Source: Bacteroidota bacterium (GTDB taxonomy: Bacteria; Bacteroidota; Bacteroidia; 2-12-FULL-35-15). Taken from it: 32,918 bases of DNA. Of the stretch, positions 24,243 through 32,918 are shown one piece after another. The DNA lies in assembly GCA_947466965.1 (NCBI GenBank), contig CANIFU010000027.1, positions 1 to 32,918 of the forward strand, written 5' to 3'. The stretch's first letter is position 1. Each line of letters begins with the position of its first letter. The notes under the pieces were generated by a model. The model was not told where the DNA came from, ran no database searches, and was given only the letters and a program-made list of their open reading frames with translations. The position numbers and the translations under genes are program-made.

Positions 24243-24977
24243 TGTAGCAATTGCTGCATTCAACGATTCAGCCTCTCCTCCACCCGATTTATAGTGTGAG
24301 AAAGAAGGGATACTTATTTTATTTGTAATTAGTTTTTGAATTTCGTCAGAGATCCCACGCGATTCATTTCCAATCACGATCAAGCCTTCAGAAGATAATT
24401 TTTCAGAATAAATATTTTTCCCTTCCAATAAAGCACCGTACGCAGGAACTTTAAACTTTGAACTTTGAACTGAGATAAACTCCGTCAAGGAAGTATAATG
24501 TATTTCTATTCGAGCAATAGAACCCATCGTAGCCTGAACCACTTTCGGATTAAACGCATCCACTGTTTCAGAGCTACACACAATATTTTCAATTCCAAAC
24601 CAATCTGCAATTCTAATAATCGTCCCTAAGTTCCCTGGATCTTTAATATCGTCCAACACCAAAGTTAACTTACCTTTCAGCGATTCGTTATCTAAAACAT
24701 AATTAGGCGTTTCACAAACAGCTAACACTTCATTTGCTTTTGTTAAAGATGAAATACGTTCCAATTCATTTTCTTTTATCTCAAATCGCTCAATACCTTC
24801 AGGAATAATAATGTTTCTTAAAAAATCAGAAGTGGCATAAATTTGTTTTACAATTATAGAAGAATTCAATAATTCGGGCACAATTTTCGCTCCTTCAGCA
24901 ACAAACAACTGCTGCTCTTCTCTGTATTTTTTTTGTTTCAATGAATTAATGAAACTGATCTGACTTTTTGATAACAT
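24210..24977 (-). CDS. TrmH/SpoU-family RNA 2'-O-ribose methyltransferase
   Basis: A 255-residue SPOUT enzyme that should methylate a ribose in rRNA or tRNA; the target cannot be told from sequence. An N-terminal substrate-binding part (K-K-Y-R-E-E-Q-Q-L-F-V-A-E-G) precedes the knot motifs: D-D-I-K-D-P-G-N-L-G-T-I-I-R, V-I-G-N-E-S-R-G-I-S and A-E-S-L-N-A-A-I-A. I start at M-L-S-K-S-Q (24977); a longer open frame to 25043 adds no conserved sequence. A loop before A-Y-G-A-L-L-E-G is encoded by a short-word repeat (24445-24474) giving V-Q-S-S-K-F-K-V-P. The gene end overlaps the convergent DUF1189 gene. It is divergent from the TamL-like gene, an arrangement I recall from other Bacteroidota. Confidence 0.92.
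   Translation of the reverse strand: MLSKSQISFINSLKQKKYREEQQLFVAEGAKIVPELLNSSIIVKQIYATSDFLRNIIIPEGIERFEIKENELERISSLTKANEVLAVCETPNYVLDNESLKGKLTLVLDDIKDPGNLGTIIRIADWFGIENIVCSSETVDAFNPKVVQATMGSIARIEIHYTSLTEFISVQSSKFKVPAYGALLEGKNIYSEKLSSEGLIVIGNESRGISDEIQKLITNKISIPSFSHYKSGGGEAESLNAAIATSIICSEFRRR
24445..24474 (-). repeat. Short-word repeat inside the TrmH-family gene
   Basis: On the minus strand GTTCAAAGTTCAAAG followed by TTTAAAGTTCC is a tandem array of the AAGTTC/AAAGTT word. It is read in frame as V-Q-S-S-K-F-K-V-P. The same word builds the intergenic repeat arms at 4628-4660 and 4733-4764, so it looks like an intergenic repeat type within a coding sequence, placed in a surface loop between conserved motifs. 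Confidence 0.75.
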
Positions 24978-25131
24978 ATTTGAAGGTTGAAATAATTTTA
25001 AATCTGATATTTTGCATTGCCGGAAAGGTTTCCATCTAATCACTTGATCACCTGCTCACTTAGTTAACCTTTTGTAAGCACAAATGTAGTAATTTAGTAG
25101 CCTGTTGTTAAGGACAATCTTATTATTGAGC

Positions 25132-27591
25132 GTGACCAATCGAAAAACATATACCAAATTCATCATGACCGGGTTGATACCCTTACTCTTGTTTGCTTGC
25201 AACCCTGCTCGTAAATTAAGTGAGGGAGAATTTTTGCTTCAGAAAAATCACATTATCGATAAAGACACAAAAATTGATAAAACAGAAATTGAAAGTTATA
25301 TAAAACAGAAACCTAACCGAAAAATCTTATTGGTATTCCGTTTTCACCTCTGGCTGCATAATTTGGCAAATGAAGAACGTACCAAGCAGAAACGTATCCT
25401 TTATGATAAAAAAATAGAAAGTAGAAATAATAAACGTATTTCTAGAGGAAAAAAAACGAAAGACAATGATCGGCAATTATTTGGTGAATGGCTACTTTAT
25501 GTTAGTGAGCCACCTGTTATTTACGATTCTTTACTTGCAAAAAAATCGGCGAATCAAATACGGCTATTTCTGAACAATAAAGGCTATTTTATAAATACAG
25601 TAAAAGATTCTGTAGTTTATAGAAAACGTAAAAAACGTGCAAGTGTTTATTTTACAATAAATGCACATAAACCATACATTATAAATGCTGTTGATTATAA
25701 AATTTCTGATGAATTGTTAAAGTATTACATAACAGTTGATACGGCAAATTGCCTTTTGAAATCCGGCAAAAATTATGATGTGGATCTCATGCAGTTAGAA
25801 CGCGAACGAATAACAAACGAATTGAATAACAATGGATATTATCTTTTCACAAAAGATTATATCTATTATGAAGTTGACTCCACCATTGCAAACAACAAAA
25901 TCAATATCACATTGGGCATCAAAAACTTTGCATTTAAATATTCTGATTACTCAGATTCAATTATAGAACGACCTCATCAACGTTATTATATCAATAACAT
26001 ATACATTCAACCAGACTTTATTTCAAAGAAACTAGATTATAAGAAAAAAGACACTTTGAAGGTCGAAGATTACAACATTATTCATTCGGATGAATTGAAA
26101 TTTAAAACAAAAGTGTTACTCAATTCTGTATTTGTTCGAAAAGGTGAATTGTACCAATTGAAAAATGTAGAAGACACCTACAAAAGGATCTCCGAATTAA
26201 AGTCATTCAAAACAATAAACATATTTTTTACACCTTCAGGAACCGATTATTTAGATTGTAATATCCAGCTGAATCCAATTTCGAAGCAATCATTTACAAT
26301 CGAAACGGAAGGAACTAATACTGGAAATGGGAATCTTGGAATATCCGGAAGTATCGTTTATCAGAATAGAAACTTATTTAAAGGGGCAGAAGTGCTTGAA
26401 TTAAGATTAAAAGGCGGTTTAGAGGCACAAAAAATTGCGAATAGTACAAACGCAGATATTAATCCAATTACGCAATTTAACACGATTGAGATTGGTCCGG
26501 AAGCAAACATTTATTTTCCGCGATTTTTAGTACCTTTTAGAATTAATGCATCCAAGCGCTCCAATCCAAAAACAATCATTACTTCTTCCTTTAATTTTCA
26601 GCAACGATCGGATTATACAAGATATATAAGCAATCTTTCTTTCTCTTATTCATGGAAAGAAACGGATAAAAAAAGACATACAATCAGTCCAATTGTGATC
26701 AACTTTGTAAAGGTGGATCTTCAAACAAATTTCCTAGATAATATTCAAGATCTGTATTTAAAAAACAGTTTTACTGACCACTTAGCAACAAGTACTCGCT
26801 ATACTTTTACCTATAATGAGCAAAACAATAAAAAAGAAGAAAACTTCTCCTTCTTTAGATTAAATGCCGAATCTTCCGGTAATATTCTGAGGGGAATTTA
26901 TAATTCGGTAAACTTTTTAAAACCCAACTCTTTTACAAAGGATGACCAAGGAAGATATACTATTTTAGACATTGCTTATTCACAATATCTTCGAACAGAT
27001 GCAGATTTTCGTTATTATTTTAATTCCAATGAGATCAATAAAGTAGTACTTAGAATTGCAGCCGGAATAGGAAAACCCTTAGCTAACTTTCCCGCCCTTC
27101 CCTTTGAAAGAAGTTTTTACAGCGGAGGCGCCAACGGTATTCGTGCATGGCAAGCCCGCACATTGGGTCCAGGTGCATTTGATGATGGTGAGGAAATATC
27201 CTTTGGACAAGTTGGGGACGGGCAATTGGAAATGAATGTTGAATACCGTTTCAAATTATTAAAAATGTTGAAAGGTGCAATTTTTGTTGATGCCGGAAAT
27301 ACATGGCTTCAGAAAAAAGATAACGGTCGCCCCGGCGGAGATTTTCAACTCGATCGCTTTCATAAAGAAATTGCTATTGGATCAGGACTTGGATTAAGAG
27401 CCGACTTCAACTTTTTTATTATCCGTTTCGATATCGGATTGAAAATAAGGGATCCAAAATTTGCTGAACAAAAAAGATGGGTGATTCAAAATTTATTTGA
27501 CGCAGAATGGAAAAGCATTTACCGTTTAAACAACAACAACAGGAAATACAACTTCCTCACTTTCAACTTAGGTATAGGATATCCATTTTAA
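25132..27591 (+). CDS. BamA/TamA-family outer-membrane lipoprotein (TamL-like)
   Basis: About 819 residues, matching Bacteroidota TamL-type proteins. The signal has a basic n-region (N-R-K-T-Y-T-K) and a hydrophobic core ending L-L-F-A-C, a lipobox. I choose the GTG at 25132 because it keeps the basic residues; the ATG at 25165 is an alternative and the TTG at 25105 is also open. POTRA-like segments fill residues 30-400 (E-R-I-T-N-E-L-N-N-N-G-Y-Y). The C-terminal half is a 16-strand-type barrel with F-Y-S-G-G-A-N-G-I-R-A-W-Q-A-R-T-L-G-P-G, the equivalent of the VRGF loop. It should help insert or export envelope proteins. TamL is usually paired with TamB, which is not adjacent here. Confidence 0.9.
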   Translation: MTNRKTYTKFIMTGLIPLLLFACNPARKLSEGEFLLQKNHIIDKDTKIDKTEIESYIKQKPNRKILLVFRFHLWLHNLANEERTKQKRILYDKKIESRNNKRISRGKKTKDNDRQLFGEWLLYVSEPPVIYDSLLAKKSANQIRLFLNNKGYFINTVKDSVVYRKRKKRASVYFTINAHKPYIINAVDYKISDELLKYYITVDTANCLLKSGKNYDVDLMQLERERITNELNNNGYYLFTKDYIYYEVDSTIANNKINITLGIKNFAFKYSDYSDSIIERPHQRYYINNIYIQPDFISKKLDYKKKDTLKVEDYNIIHSDELKFKTKVLLNSVFVRKGELYQLKNVEDTYKRISELKSFKTINIFFTPSGTDYLDCNIQLNPISKQSFTIETEGTNTGNGNLGISGSIVYQNRNLFKGAEVLELRLKGGLEAQKIANSTNADINPITQFNTIEIGPEANIYFPRFLVPFRINASKRSNPKTIITSSFNFQQRSDYTRYISNLSFSYSWKETDKKRHTISPIVINFVKVDLQTNFLDNIQDLYLKNSFTDHLATSTRYTFTYNEQNNKKEENFSFFRLNAESSGNILRGIYNSVNFLKPNSFTKDDQGRYTILDIAYSQYLRTDADFRYYFNSNEINKVVLRIAAGIGKPLANFPALPFERSFYSGGANGIRAWQARTLGPGAFDDGEEISFGQVGDGQLEMNVEYRFKLLKMLKGAIFVDAGNTWLQKKDNGRPGGDFQLDRFHKEIAIGSGLGLRADFNFFIIRFDIGLKIRDPKFAEQKRWVIQNLFDAEWKSIYRLNNNNRKYNFLTFNLGIGYPF

Positions 27592-27747
27592 TCACTTTCC
27601 TTTTTATAACTGCTACAGCTCAATTATTAATTACTTTCTATTTTAAAGAAATACGCAAGGAAATATGAATACCTGATTTTACGTTTTTATTAATCAATTT
27701 ATAAAAAAAACATTAAAGTGAGCTTTTCAAGTTTTAAAAAAAATCCT

Positions 27748-27778
27748 TTTCAACAATTCGTAAAAATTCCTAACTTTG
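27748..27778 (+). promoter_or_regulatory. Promoter for fbaB
   Basis: TTTC (27748-27751), 19 bases, then TAACTTTG (27771-27778), a perfect TAnnTTTG box. The start would be near 27784, leaving a leader of about 80 bases. Confidence 0.65.
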
Positions 27779-27865
27779 CCTTCCTGAAAAATCAGTAAAG
27801 TAATTAATAATTGATTGGATTTTCATCCTTATACAATTAAAAACTTAACGTTCAACATAATAAAG

Positions 27866-28924
27866 ATGGCAGCTAAAAAAATTGAAGAGTTATTAGCAAG
27901 TAATGCTAATAGCCTATTAAATCACAATTGTAAAACAATTTTAAAAGAAAACATCCATTTACCTGGTAGTGATTTTGTAGATCGTATTTTTCAACAAACC
28001 AACCGTAGTCCGCAAGTTTTGAGGAGTATACAACAATTATATGGCACTGGTCGATTAGCCAATACAGGTTACATGAGTATTTTGCCTGTTGATCAAGGAA
28101 TTGAGCACAGTGCAGGAGCGTCATTTGCACCCAATCCGATTTATTTTGATTCTGAAAACATCGTTAAATTAGCCATTGAAGGTGGATGCAATGCAGTAGC
28201 TTCTACATTTGGAGTATTAGGCTCTGTTTCTAGAAAATATGCACATAAAATTCCTTTTATTGTAAAATTAAATCATAACGAGTTCCTAACTTATCCGAAT
28301 AAATTCGATCAAATTATGTTTGGTTCTGTTGAAGAAGCATGGAATATGGGAGCAGTTGCTGTAGGGGCAACCATCTATTTTGGTTCACCGGAGTCTTCCC
28401 GTCAAATTGTTGAGGTTGCAGAAGCATTTTCACGTGCCCACGAACTTGGAATGGCAACTGTTTTATGGTGTTATACCCGTAATAATGGATTTAAGAAAGA
28501 TGGAGTGGATTATCATACTGCATCAGATTTGTCGTCTCAAGCAAATCATTTAGGAGTTACTATTCAGGCAGATATTATCAAACAGAAATTATCTGATAAA
28601 AATGGAGGTTATACTGCTATAAATTTTGGAAAAACACATCCAAAAGTATATTCTGAATTAACAACAGAACATCCGATTGATCTCTGTCGTTATCAAGTTG
28701 CAAATTGTTATATGGGACGCATGGGCCTGATTAATTCAGGAGGGGAATCTAAAGGGGCATCCGATTTAGCGGAAGCAGTAACAACAGCTGTTATTAATAA
28801 GCGAGCAGGTGGACAAGGATTGATCTCAGGCAGAAAAGCATTCCAAAAACCAGTGAAAGAAGGTGTAGAACTTTTAAATACAATACAGGACGTATACTTG
28901 GATAAGAGTATCACAATAGCATAA
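27866..28924 (+). CDS. fbaB: Class I fructose-bisphosphate aldolase (FbaB/DhnA type)
   Basis: A 352-residue Schiff-base aldolase that interconverts fructose 1,6-bisphosphate with dihydroxyacetone phosphate and glyceraldehyde 3-phosphate. It closely follows E. coli FbaB in several places: [45 protein letters not shown] and the terminal [11 protein letters not shown]. The likely catalytic lysine is K239 in A-D-I-I-K-Q-K. Length equals FbaB (350 aa). The start M-A-A-K-K-I is the first Met of the conserved part; a longer open frame to 27815 is ignored. It has its own promoter and precedes accD. Confidence 0.95.
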   Translation: MAAKKIEELLASNANSLLNHNCKTILKENIHLPGSDFVDRIFQQTNRSPQVLRSIQQLYGTGRLANTGYMSILPVDQGIEHSAGASFAPNPIYFDSENIVKLAIEGGCNAVASTFGVLGSVSRKYAHKIPFIVKLNHNEFLTYPNKFDQIMFGSVEEAWNMGAVAVGATIYFGSPESSRQIVEVAEAFSRAHELGMATVLWCYTRNNGFKKDGVDYHTASDLSSQANHLGVTIQADIIKQKLSDKNGGYTAINFGKTHPKVYSELTTEHPIDLCRYQVANCYMGRMGLINSGGESKGASDLAEAVTTAVINKRAGGQGLISGRKAFQKPVKEGVELLNTIQDVYLDKSITIA

Positions 28925-28925
28925 A

Positions 28926-28993
28926 TCAGTTGTAAGTTGTTGGTTATTGGTTGTTAGAACTAACAAACACTCCAACAACAAACTACTAAAAAC
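28926..28993. repeat. Imperfect inverted repeat between fbaB and accD
   Basis: GTTGTTGGTTATTGGTTGTTAG (split as GTTGTTGGTT and ATTGGTTGTTAG) on the left is mirrored by CTAACAAACACTCCAACAAC on the right around a 2-base centre. The arms are about 28-30 bases with a few mismatches and a small gap, so the transcript could fold into a long hairpin just before accD. It belongs with the short-word repeats elsewhere in the window. Confidence 0.75.
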
Positions 28994-29006
28994 TAAGAAC
29001 AAAAAT

Positions 29007-29858
29007 ATGAGTTGGTTTAAACGAATAAAAGAAGGAATTACGACATCAACCAAGGAAAAAAAAGAAACTCCTGAAGGATTGTGGTATAAATGTCCGTCTT
29101 GTAAAAAAATATCTCCTACAAACGAACACGCACAAAACAAATACGTTTGTTTGAATGAAGAATGCCAATACCACGAAAAAATAGGTTCCGCAGAATATTT
29201 CGAAATTCTATTCGACAACAATGAATTTATTGAATTGAACGGAAATCTAACTGCTGGCGATCCGCTTGAATTTGTGGATACAAAAAAATATACCGACCGT
29301 TTGGTAGATACTGCTAAAAAGACAAATCTGAAAGATGCACTAAGAACAGGGCACGGAAAAATTGAAGGGGAAGATCTAGTAATAGCATGTATGGATTTTA
29401 GTTTTATCGGAGGATCCATGGGTTCTGTAGTTGGTGAAAAAATTGCAAGGGCATGTGACTATTGTATCGAACATAGAATCCCGTTAATGATTATTTCAAA
29501 ATCTGGTGGTGCTCGAATGATGGAAGCTGCTTTTTCATTGATGCAGATGGCTAAAACAGCAGCAAAATTATCCCTAATGTCGGAAGCAAAAGTACCTTAT
29601 ATTTCATTCTTAACAGACCCTACTACAGGAGGTGTTACTGCATCTTATGCGATGTTAGGTGATCTAAATATAGCCGAACCTCAGGCATTGATAGGATTTG
29701 CGGGCCCTCGGGTTGTAAAAGAAACAATTGGAAAAGACTTGCCCAAAGGGTTCCAAACATCTGAGTTTGTTCTTGAACATGGATTTTTAGACAAGATTTT
29801 AAATCGCAAAGAGTTAAAAAGCAAATTGGCGCACTTACTCCGAATGTTTAAAAACTAA
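29007..29858 (+). CDS. accD: Acetyl-CoA carboxylase carboxyltransferase subunit beta
   Basis: A 283-residue AccD, which with AccA transfers the carboxyl group from biotin to acetyl-CoA to make malonyl-CoA. The core has [39 protein letters not shown] and G-F-A-G-P-R-V-V. The N-terminal zinc ribbon has Cys29, Cys32, Cys48 and Cys53, so the second pair is spaced C-x4-C instead of the usual C-x2-C. The start M-S-W-F-K-R is typical; the open frame extends 60 bases upstream into the repeat. It follows fbaB with an 82-base gap holding that repeat, and no separate promoter is clear. Confidence 0.97.
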   Translation: MSWFKRIKEGITTSTKEKKETPEGLWYKCPSCKKISPTNEHAQNKYVCLNEECQYHEKIGSAEYFEILFDNNEFIELNGNLTAGDPLEFVDTKKYTDRLVDTAKKTNLKDALRTGHGKIEGEDLVIACMDFSFIGGSMGSVVGEKIARACDYCIEHRIPLMIISKSGGARMMEAAFSLMQMAKTAAKLSLMSEAKVPYISFLTDPTTGGVTASYAMLGDLNIAEPQALIGFAGPRVVKETIGKDLPKGFQTSEFVLEHGFLDKILNRKELKSKLAHLLRMFKN

Positions 29859-29991
29859 CAACCTTCATACAATTTTTGCTTGTTCATCAAATGATAATAC
29901 CTTTAAAATTAGGTCTAATCACAAAATAATGTCTTGCAAAAGCTTACTAATAGCGAATAAACGATTATTTTAGTTCAAAAACTACTTTTTT

Positions 29992-30022
29992 ATTGCAGAT
30001 TTAAAAAGAATATTTATCTTTG
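29992..30022 (+). promoter_or_regulatory. Promoter for rpsO
   Basis: ATTG (29992-29995), exactly 19 bases, then TATCTTTG (30015-30022), a perfect -7 box. Transcription would start near 30028, about 30 bases before the ATG. Confidence 0.8.
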
Positions 30023-30057
30023 CAATCCTAAAATAAAAACAAAAAAGACTGAATACA

Positions 30058-30327
30058 ATGTATTTAACATCAGAAATTAAAAAAGAAATTTTCAAAACGC
30101 ACGGTAAATCTGAAAAAGATACCGGATCTTCAGAAGGACAAATCGCTTTGTTCTCTCATAGAATCAGCCACCTTACGGAGCATTTGAAATCAAATAGAAA
30201 AGATTTTGGTACTCAAAAGTCTCTTATTGCTTTAGTTGCCAAAAGACGTAGTTTACTTGATTACGTTAAAGAAAACGACATCGAAAGATACCGTGCTATT
30301 ATTAAGAAACTTGATCTAAGAAAATAG
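30058..30327 (+). CDS. rpsO: 30S ribosomal protein uS15
   Basis: An 89-residue S15, the exact usual length, which binds 16S rRNA early in 30S assembly. It shows the family signature: T-G-S-S-E-G-Q-I-A-L-F-S-H-R-I-S-H-L-T-E-H-L, then L-V-A-K-R-R-S-L-L-D-Y-V and the C-terminal Y-R-A-I-I-K-K-L-D-L-R-K. It has its own promoter and a terminator, and is followed by pnp in the same direction, the classic rpsO-pnp order. Confidence 0.99.
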   Translation: MYLTSEIKKEIFKTHGKSEKDTGSSEGQIALFSHRISHLTEHLKSNRKDFGTQKSLIALVAKRRSLLDYVKENDIERYRAIIKKLDLRK

Positions 30328-30353
30328 TTTGAAATTCTTACAATAACCTTTAC

Positions 30354-30386
30354 AAAAGGCATCCTGCTAATAGCTGGATGCTTTTT
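30354..30386 (+). terminator. Terminator between rpsO and pnp
   Basis: GCATCC (30359-30364) pairs with GGATGC (30376-30381), with an inner GCT/AGC extension past one T-T mismatch, an A run before and a T run after. Like the E. coli terminator in this position it may let part of the transcription pass into pnp. Confidence 0.85.
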
Positions 30387-30573
30387 GTGTATAATGGAAT
30401 TTGAAATTGAAATACCGAATACAAAACAATTCAATTGGTTTCCTTTTCCTCTTAAAAAAAGAATCACAGCGGTTTACCGTTATCAATAAACAGAAAGAAA
30501 ATTTTTCAAACTTTCAATTTTCAATATGTAATTAAAAAGAGGTAAAGAAAATAATAAATTAAAAACAAAAAAA

Positions 30574-32718
30574 ATGTCACAAATTGGAATTACACACACG
30601 TTCGCATTAGCAGATGGACGTGAAATCACATTAGAAACAGGGAAATTAGCAAAACAAGCTGACGGATCTGTTGTTGTAAGAATGGGTAACACCATGTTGC
30701 TTGCTACAATCGTATCAAACAAAGATGCGAAAGAAGGAACAGATTTTTTACCATTATCTGTTGACTATCAGGAAAAATTTGCTGCAGCAGGTCGATTCCC
30801 TGGTGGATTCTTCAAACGCGAAGCCAGAATATCTGACTATGAAGTATTGATCTGTCGTTTAGTTGACCGAGCTCTTCGTCCTCTATTCCCTGAAGATTAT
30901 CACTCAGACACACAAGTATTAATTTCCTTAATTTCAGGAGATAAAAACACAATGCCCGATGCACTTGCTTGTTTAGCTGCTGCAGCTGCAATTGCTGTTT
31001 CTGATATTCCTTTCAACGGACCTGTTTCAGAAGTACGTGTTGGTAAAATTGATGGCAAATTAATAATCAACCCTACTGTTGAAGAATTAGTAAAATCAAG
31101 TCTTGACATGATTATTGCAGCTTCCGCTAAAGATATTATGATGGTTGAAGGTGAAATGAATGAAATTTCTGAAGACGAAATGTTGGAAGCAATTAAATTC
31201 GGACACGAAGCTATCCGTCTTGAAATTAACGCCATCAATGATTTAGTTGCAAAGGTTGAAGCAGTGAAAGGAAAAATTGTTAAACGTGAATATTGTCACG
31301 AAACAAATGATGCTGAATTAGAAACTCGTATTCACAAAGCACTTTACGATAAAGCATATGCCGTTGCGAAATTACAAAACCCAAATAAAAAAGAACGTGG
31401 TGCTGCATTTAAAGCAGTAGTTAATGATTTTATTGAGGCATTACCTGAAGAAGAAAAAGCAACAATCAATAAAACATTAGTTAAAAAATATTATCACGAT
31501 GTTGAATACGATGCTGTTCGTAGATTTGTATTGGATGAAAGAGCTCGTTTAGATGGTCGTAAAACAAACCAAATTCGTCCTATCTGGAGCGAAATTGGTT
31601 ATCTACCTTCTGCACATGGTTCTGCTGTTTTTACTCGTGGTGAAACACAATCCTTAACTTCTGTAACCTTAGGCACTAAATTAGATCTTCAATCAATTGA
31701 CAGAGCTTTATACCAAGGGCAAAATAACTTTATGTTGCATTACAACTTCCCTGCTTTTTCAACGGGTGAAGTTAAACCAAATCGTGGACCAGGAAGACGA
31801 GAAGTGGGGCATGGTAATCTTGCAGAACGCGCATTGAGAAAAGTACTTTCACCTGAAAATCCTTATACGGTTCGTATCGTTTCAGACATTCTCGAATCAA
31901 ATGGTTCCTCTTCCATGGCAACTGTTTGCGCCGGAACACTGGCCTTAATGGATGCAGGTGTTAAGATCACAAAACCTGTTTCAGGTATTGCAATGGGCTT
32001 AATTACTGACGACAAAGGTAAATACGCGATCCTTTCTGATATCTTAGGTGATGAAGATCACTTGGGTGATATGGACTTTAAAGTTACAGGAACAAAAGAC
32101 GGTATTACTGCTTGTCAAATGGATTTAAAAGTGGATGGTTTACCATACGAAGTAATGGCTGAAGCCCTGCAACAAGCGAAAGAAGGACGTTTACACATCC
32201 TAGGAGAAATGGCTAAAACAATAACCGTTAGCAGAGAAGACTATAAAGAACATGCTCCACGCATTGTAAAAATGGTAATTCCTAAAGAATTCATCGGTGC
32301 CATTATTGGACCTGGAGGGAAAATTATTCAGGAAATGCAACGCGAAACAGGTGCAACCATTGTTATTGAAGAAAAAGATGGCATGGGACACATTGATATC
32401 GTTGCTGTTGACAAAGAAAAAATTGATGCTGTTTTAGCAAAAATTAAAGGTATTGTTGCACAACCTGAAGTAGGTGAAATTTATGAAGGTAAAGTAAAAT
32501 CAATTATGGCATTCGGTGCTTTCGTTGAATTTATGCCTGGTAAAGATGGTTTATTGCACATCTCTGAAGTTAATCATACACGTCTTGAAAGTATGGATGG
32601 CGTTTTAAAAGAAGGAGAGAAAATACAAGTTAAATTAATTGGGGTTGATCCGAAAACCGGAAAATTCAAATTATCTCGTAAAGTGTTGTTGCCAAAACCG
32701 GAAACAGCTGCTAACTAA
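30574..32718 (+). CDS. pnp: Polyribonucleotide nucleotidyltransferase (PNPase)
   Basis: A 714-residue 3'-5' phosphorolytic exoribonuclease and core RNA-decay enzyme. Two RNase PH domains are present: G-G-F-F-K-R-E-A in the first, and in the second [20 protein letters not shown] with the catalytic region [17 protein letters not shown] domain follows (G-P-G-G-K-I at about 578), and then an S1 domain at about 625-700 ([15 protein letters not shown]). Length and order are standard. The start is preceded by an A-rich stretch. It lies 246 bases after rpsO and ends at a strong terminator. Confidence 0.99.
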   Translation: MSQIGITHTFALADGREITLETGKLAKQADGSVVVRMGNTMLLATIVSNKDAKEGTDFLPLSVDYQEKFAAAGRFPGGFFKREARISDYEVLICRLVDRALRPLFPEDYHSDTQVLISLISGDKNTMPDALACLAAAAAIAVSDIPFNGPVSEVRVGKIDGKLIINPTVEELVKSSLDMIIAASAKDIMMVEGEMNEISEDEMLEAIKFGHEAIRLEINAINDLVAKVEAVKGKIVKREYCHETNDAELETRIHKALYDKAYAVAKLQNPNKKERGAAFKAVVNDFIEALPEEEKATINKTLVKKYYHDVEYDAVRRFVLDERARLDGRKTNQIRPIWSEIGYLPSAHGSAVFTRGETQSLTSVTLGTKLDLQSIDRALYQGQNNFMLHYNFPAFSTGEVKPNRGPGRREVGHGNLAERALRKVLSPENPYTVRIVSDILESNGSSSMATVCAGTLALMDAGVKITKPVSGIAMGLITDDKGKYAILSDILGDEDHLGDMDFKVTGTKDGITACQMDLKVDGLPYEVMAEALQQAKEGRLHILGEMAKTITVSREDYKEHAPRIVKMVIPKEFIGAIIGPGGKIIQEMQRETGATIVIEEKDGMGHIDIVAVDKEKIDAVLAKIKGIVAQPEVGEIYEGKVKSIMAFGAFVEFMPGKDGLLHISEVNHTRLESMDGVLKEGEKIQVKLIGVDPKTGKFKLSRKVLLPKPETAAN

Positions 32719-32733
32719 TATTTTAAAACAAAT

Positions 32734-32768
32734 AAAAAAAACTCTCATCGAAAGATGGGAGTTTTTTT
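32734..32768 (+). terminator. Strong terminator after pnp
   Basis: ACTCTCATC pairs with GATGGGAGT (one G-T pair) around a GAAA tetraloop (32750-32753), with a run of seven A before and of seven T after. From here to the window end (32769-32918) I see no gene. Confidence 0.93.
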
Positions 32769-32918
32769 ATTGACAAATACGACACAAAATGTCATATTAT
32801 TTAGTGTAAATCATTGTTAACCAAGTGCTTTTATAAGCAACAAGAACAAGTCAGCAGTTCGCATTCCGAGATACATGAGCGAATAATAAAAATCATAATT
32901 TACTTCCATCGCTTAAAA

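Noticed and set aside
32771-32794. TGACA ... TGTCA pair near the window end, resembling the dyad at 5187
   Set aside because: The arms are only 5 bases with a 14-base gap versus 3 bases between the same words at 5187, and no promoter element accompanies it.
1-32918. A previously undescribed multi-gene system (defence, secretion, biosynthesis)
   Set aside because: Nearly all genes are recognised housekeeping or widespread Bacteroidota families, and the unknown ones (2736, 5273, 17682) are isolated and not clustered.

Overview
The window is about 33 kb of AT-rich chromosomal DNA that looks like Bacteroidota. Four lines of evidence support this. Several promoters fit the Bacteroidota pattern TTTG, about 19 bases, then TAnnTTTG (rpsP, rpsO, the 5273 gene; fbaB with a TTTC -33). 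Many start codons follow A-rich leaders without a Shine-Dalgarno. Several protein families are Bacteroidota-typical (DUF4294, DUF4476, DUF3820, TamL-like lipoprotein barrel, S16 with an Ala/Glu-rich tail). The short-word intergenic repeats also fit that phylum. I cannot place it below class Bacteroidia with confidence.

Layout. 1-4.7 kb: the 5' part of a DUF4294 gene and a biotin carboxylase (minus), a small DUF3820 gene and an outer-membrane protein (plus), then a DUF58/vWA gene (minus). 4.7-12.9 kb: trxA, dnaE, an esterase-like lipoprotein and a double-Usp protein, all minus. They are interrupted by one plus-strand gene for a secreted Lys/Ala/Glu-rich helical protein (5273-7111), which shares a divergent promoter region with trxA. 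13.2-16 kb: the ribosome-maturation cluster rpsP, a DinB/YfiT-like gene, rimM and trmN6. 16-20.6 kb: a saccharopine-reductase-like gene (minus), a DUF4476 secreted protein, DUF423 and an M32 carboxypeptidase. 20.8-25 kb: pckA, a three-copy 63-bp repeat, rsmE overlapping a DUF1189 membrane gene, and a convergent TrmH-family methyltransferase. 25-32.8 kb: a TamL/BamA-family barrel, class I aldolase fbaB, accD, rpsO and pnp, ending with a strong terminator.

Functionally the window is core metabolism and information processing: gluconeogenesis/glycolysis (pckA, fbaB), carboxylase subunits (accC-like, accD), translation (rpsP, rimM, rpsO, three RNA methyltransferases), RNA decay (pnp), replication (dnaE), redox (trxA) and envelope proteins. 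I see no CRISPR array, prophage, transposase, toxin-antitoxin pair, defence locus, rRNA or tRNA.

I found no convincing new multi-gene system. The most interesting signals are regulatory and repetitive. They are a sigma-54-like -24/-12 element with a 17-bp dyad in the trxA divergent region, several short-word or palindromic repeats (one inside the coding sequence of the TrmH gene), the 63-bp tandem hairpin array after pckA, and the 58-residue tandem repeat that separates two TPR-like motifs in the 5273 gene.
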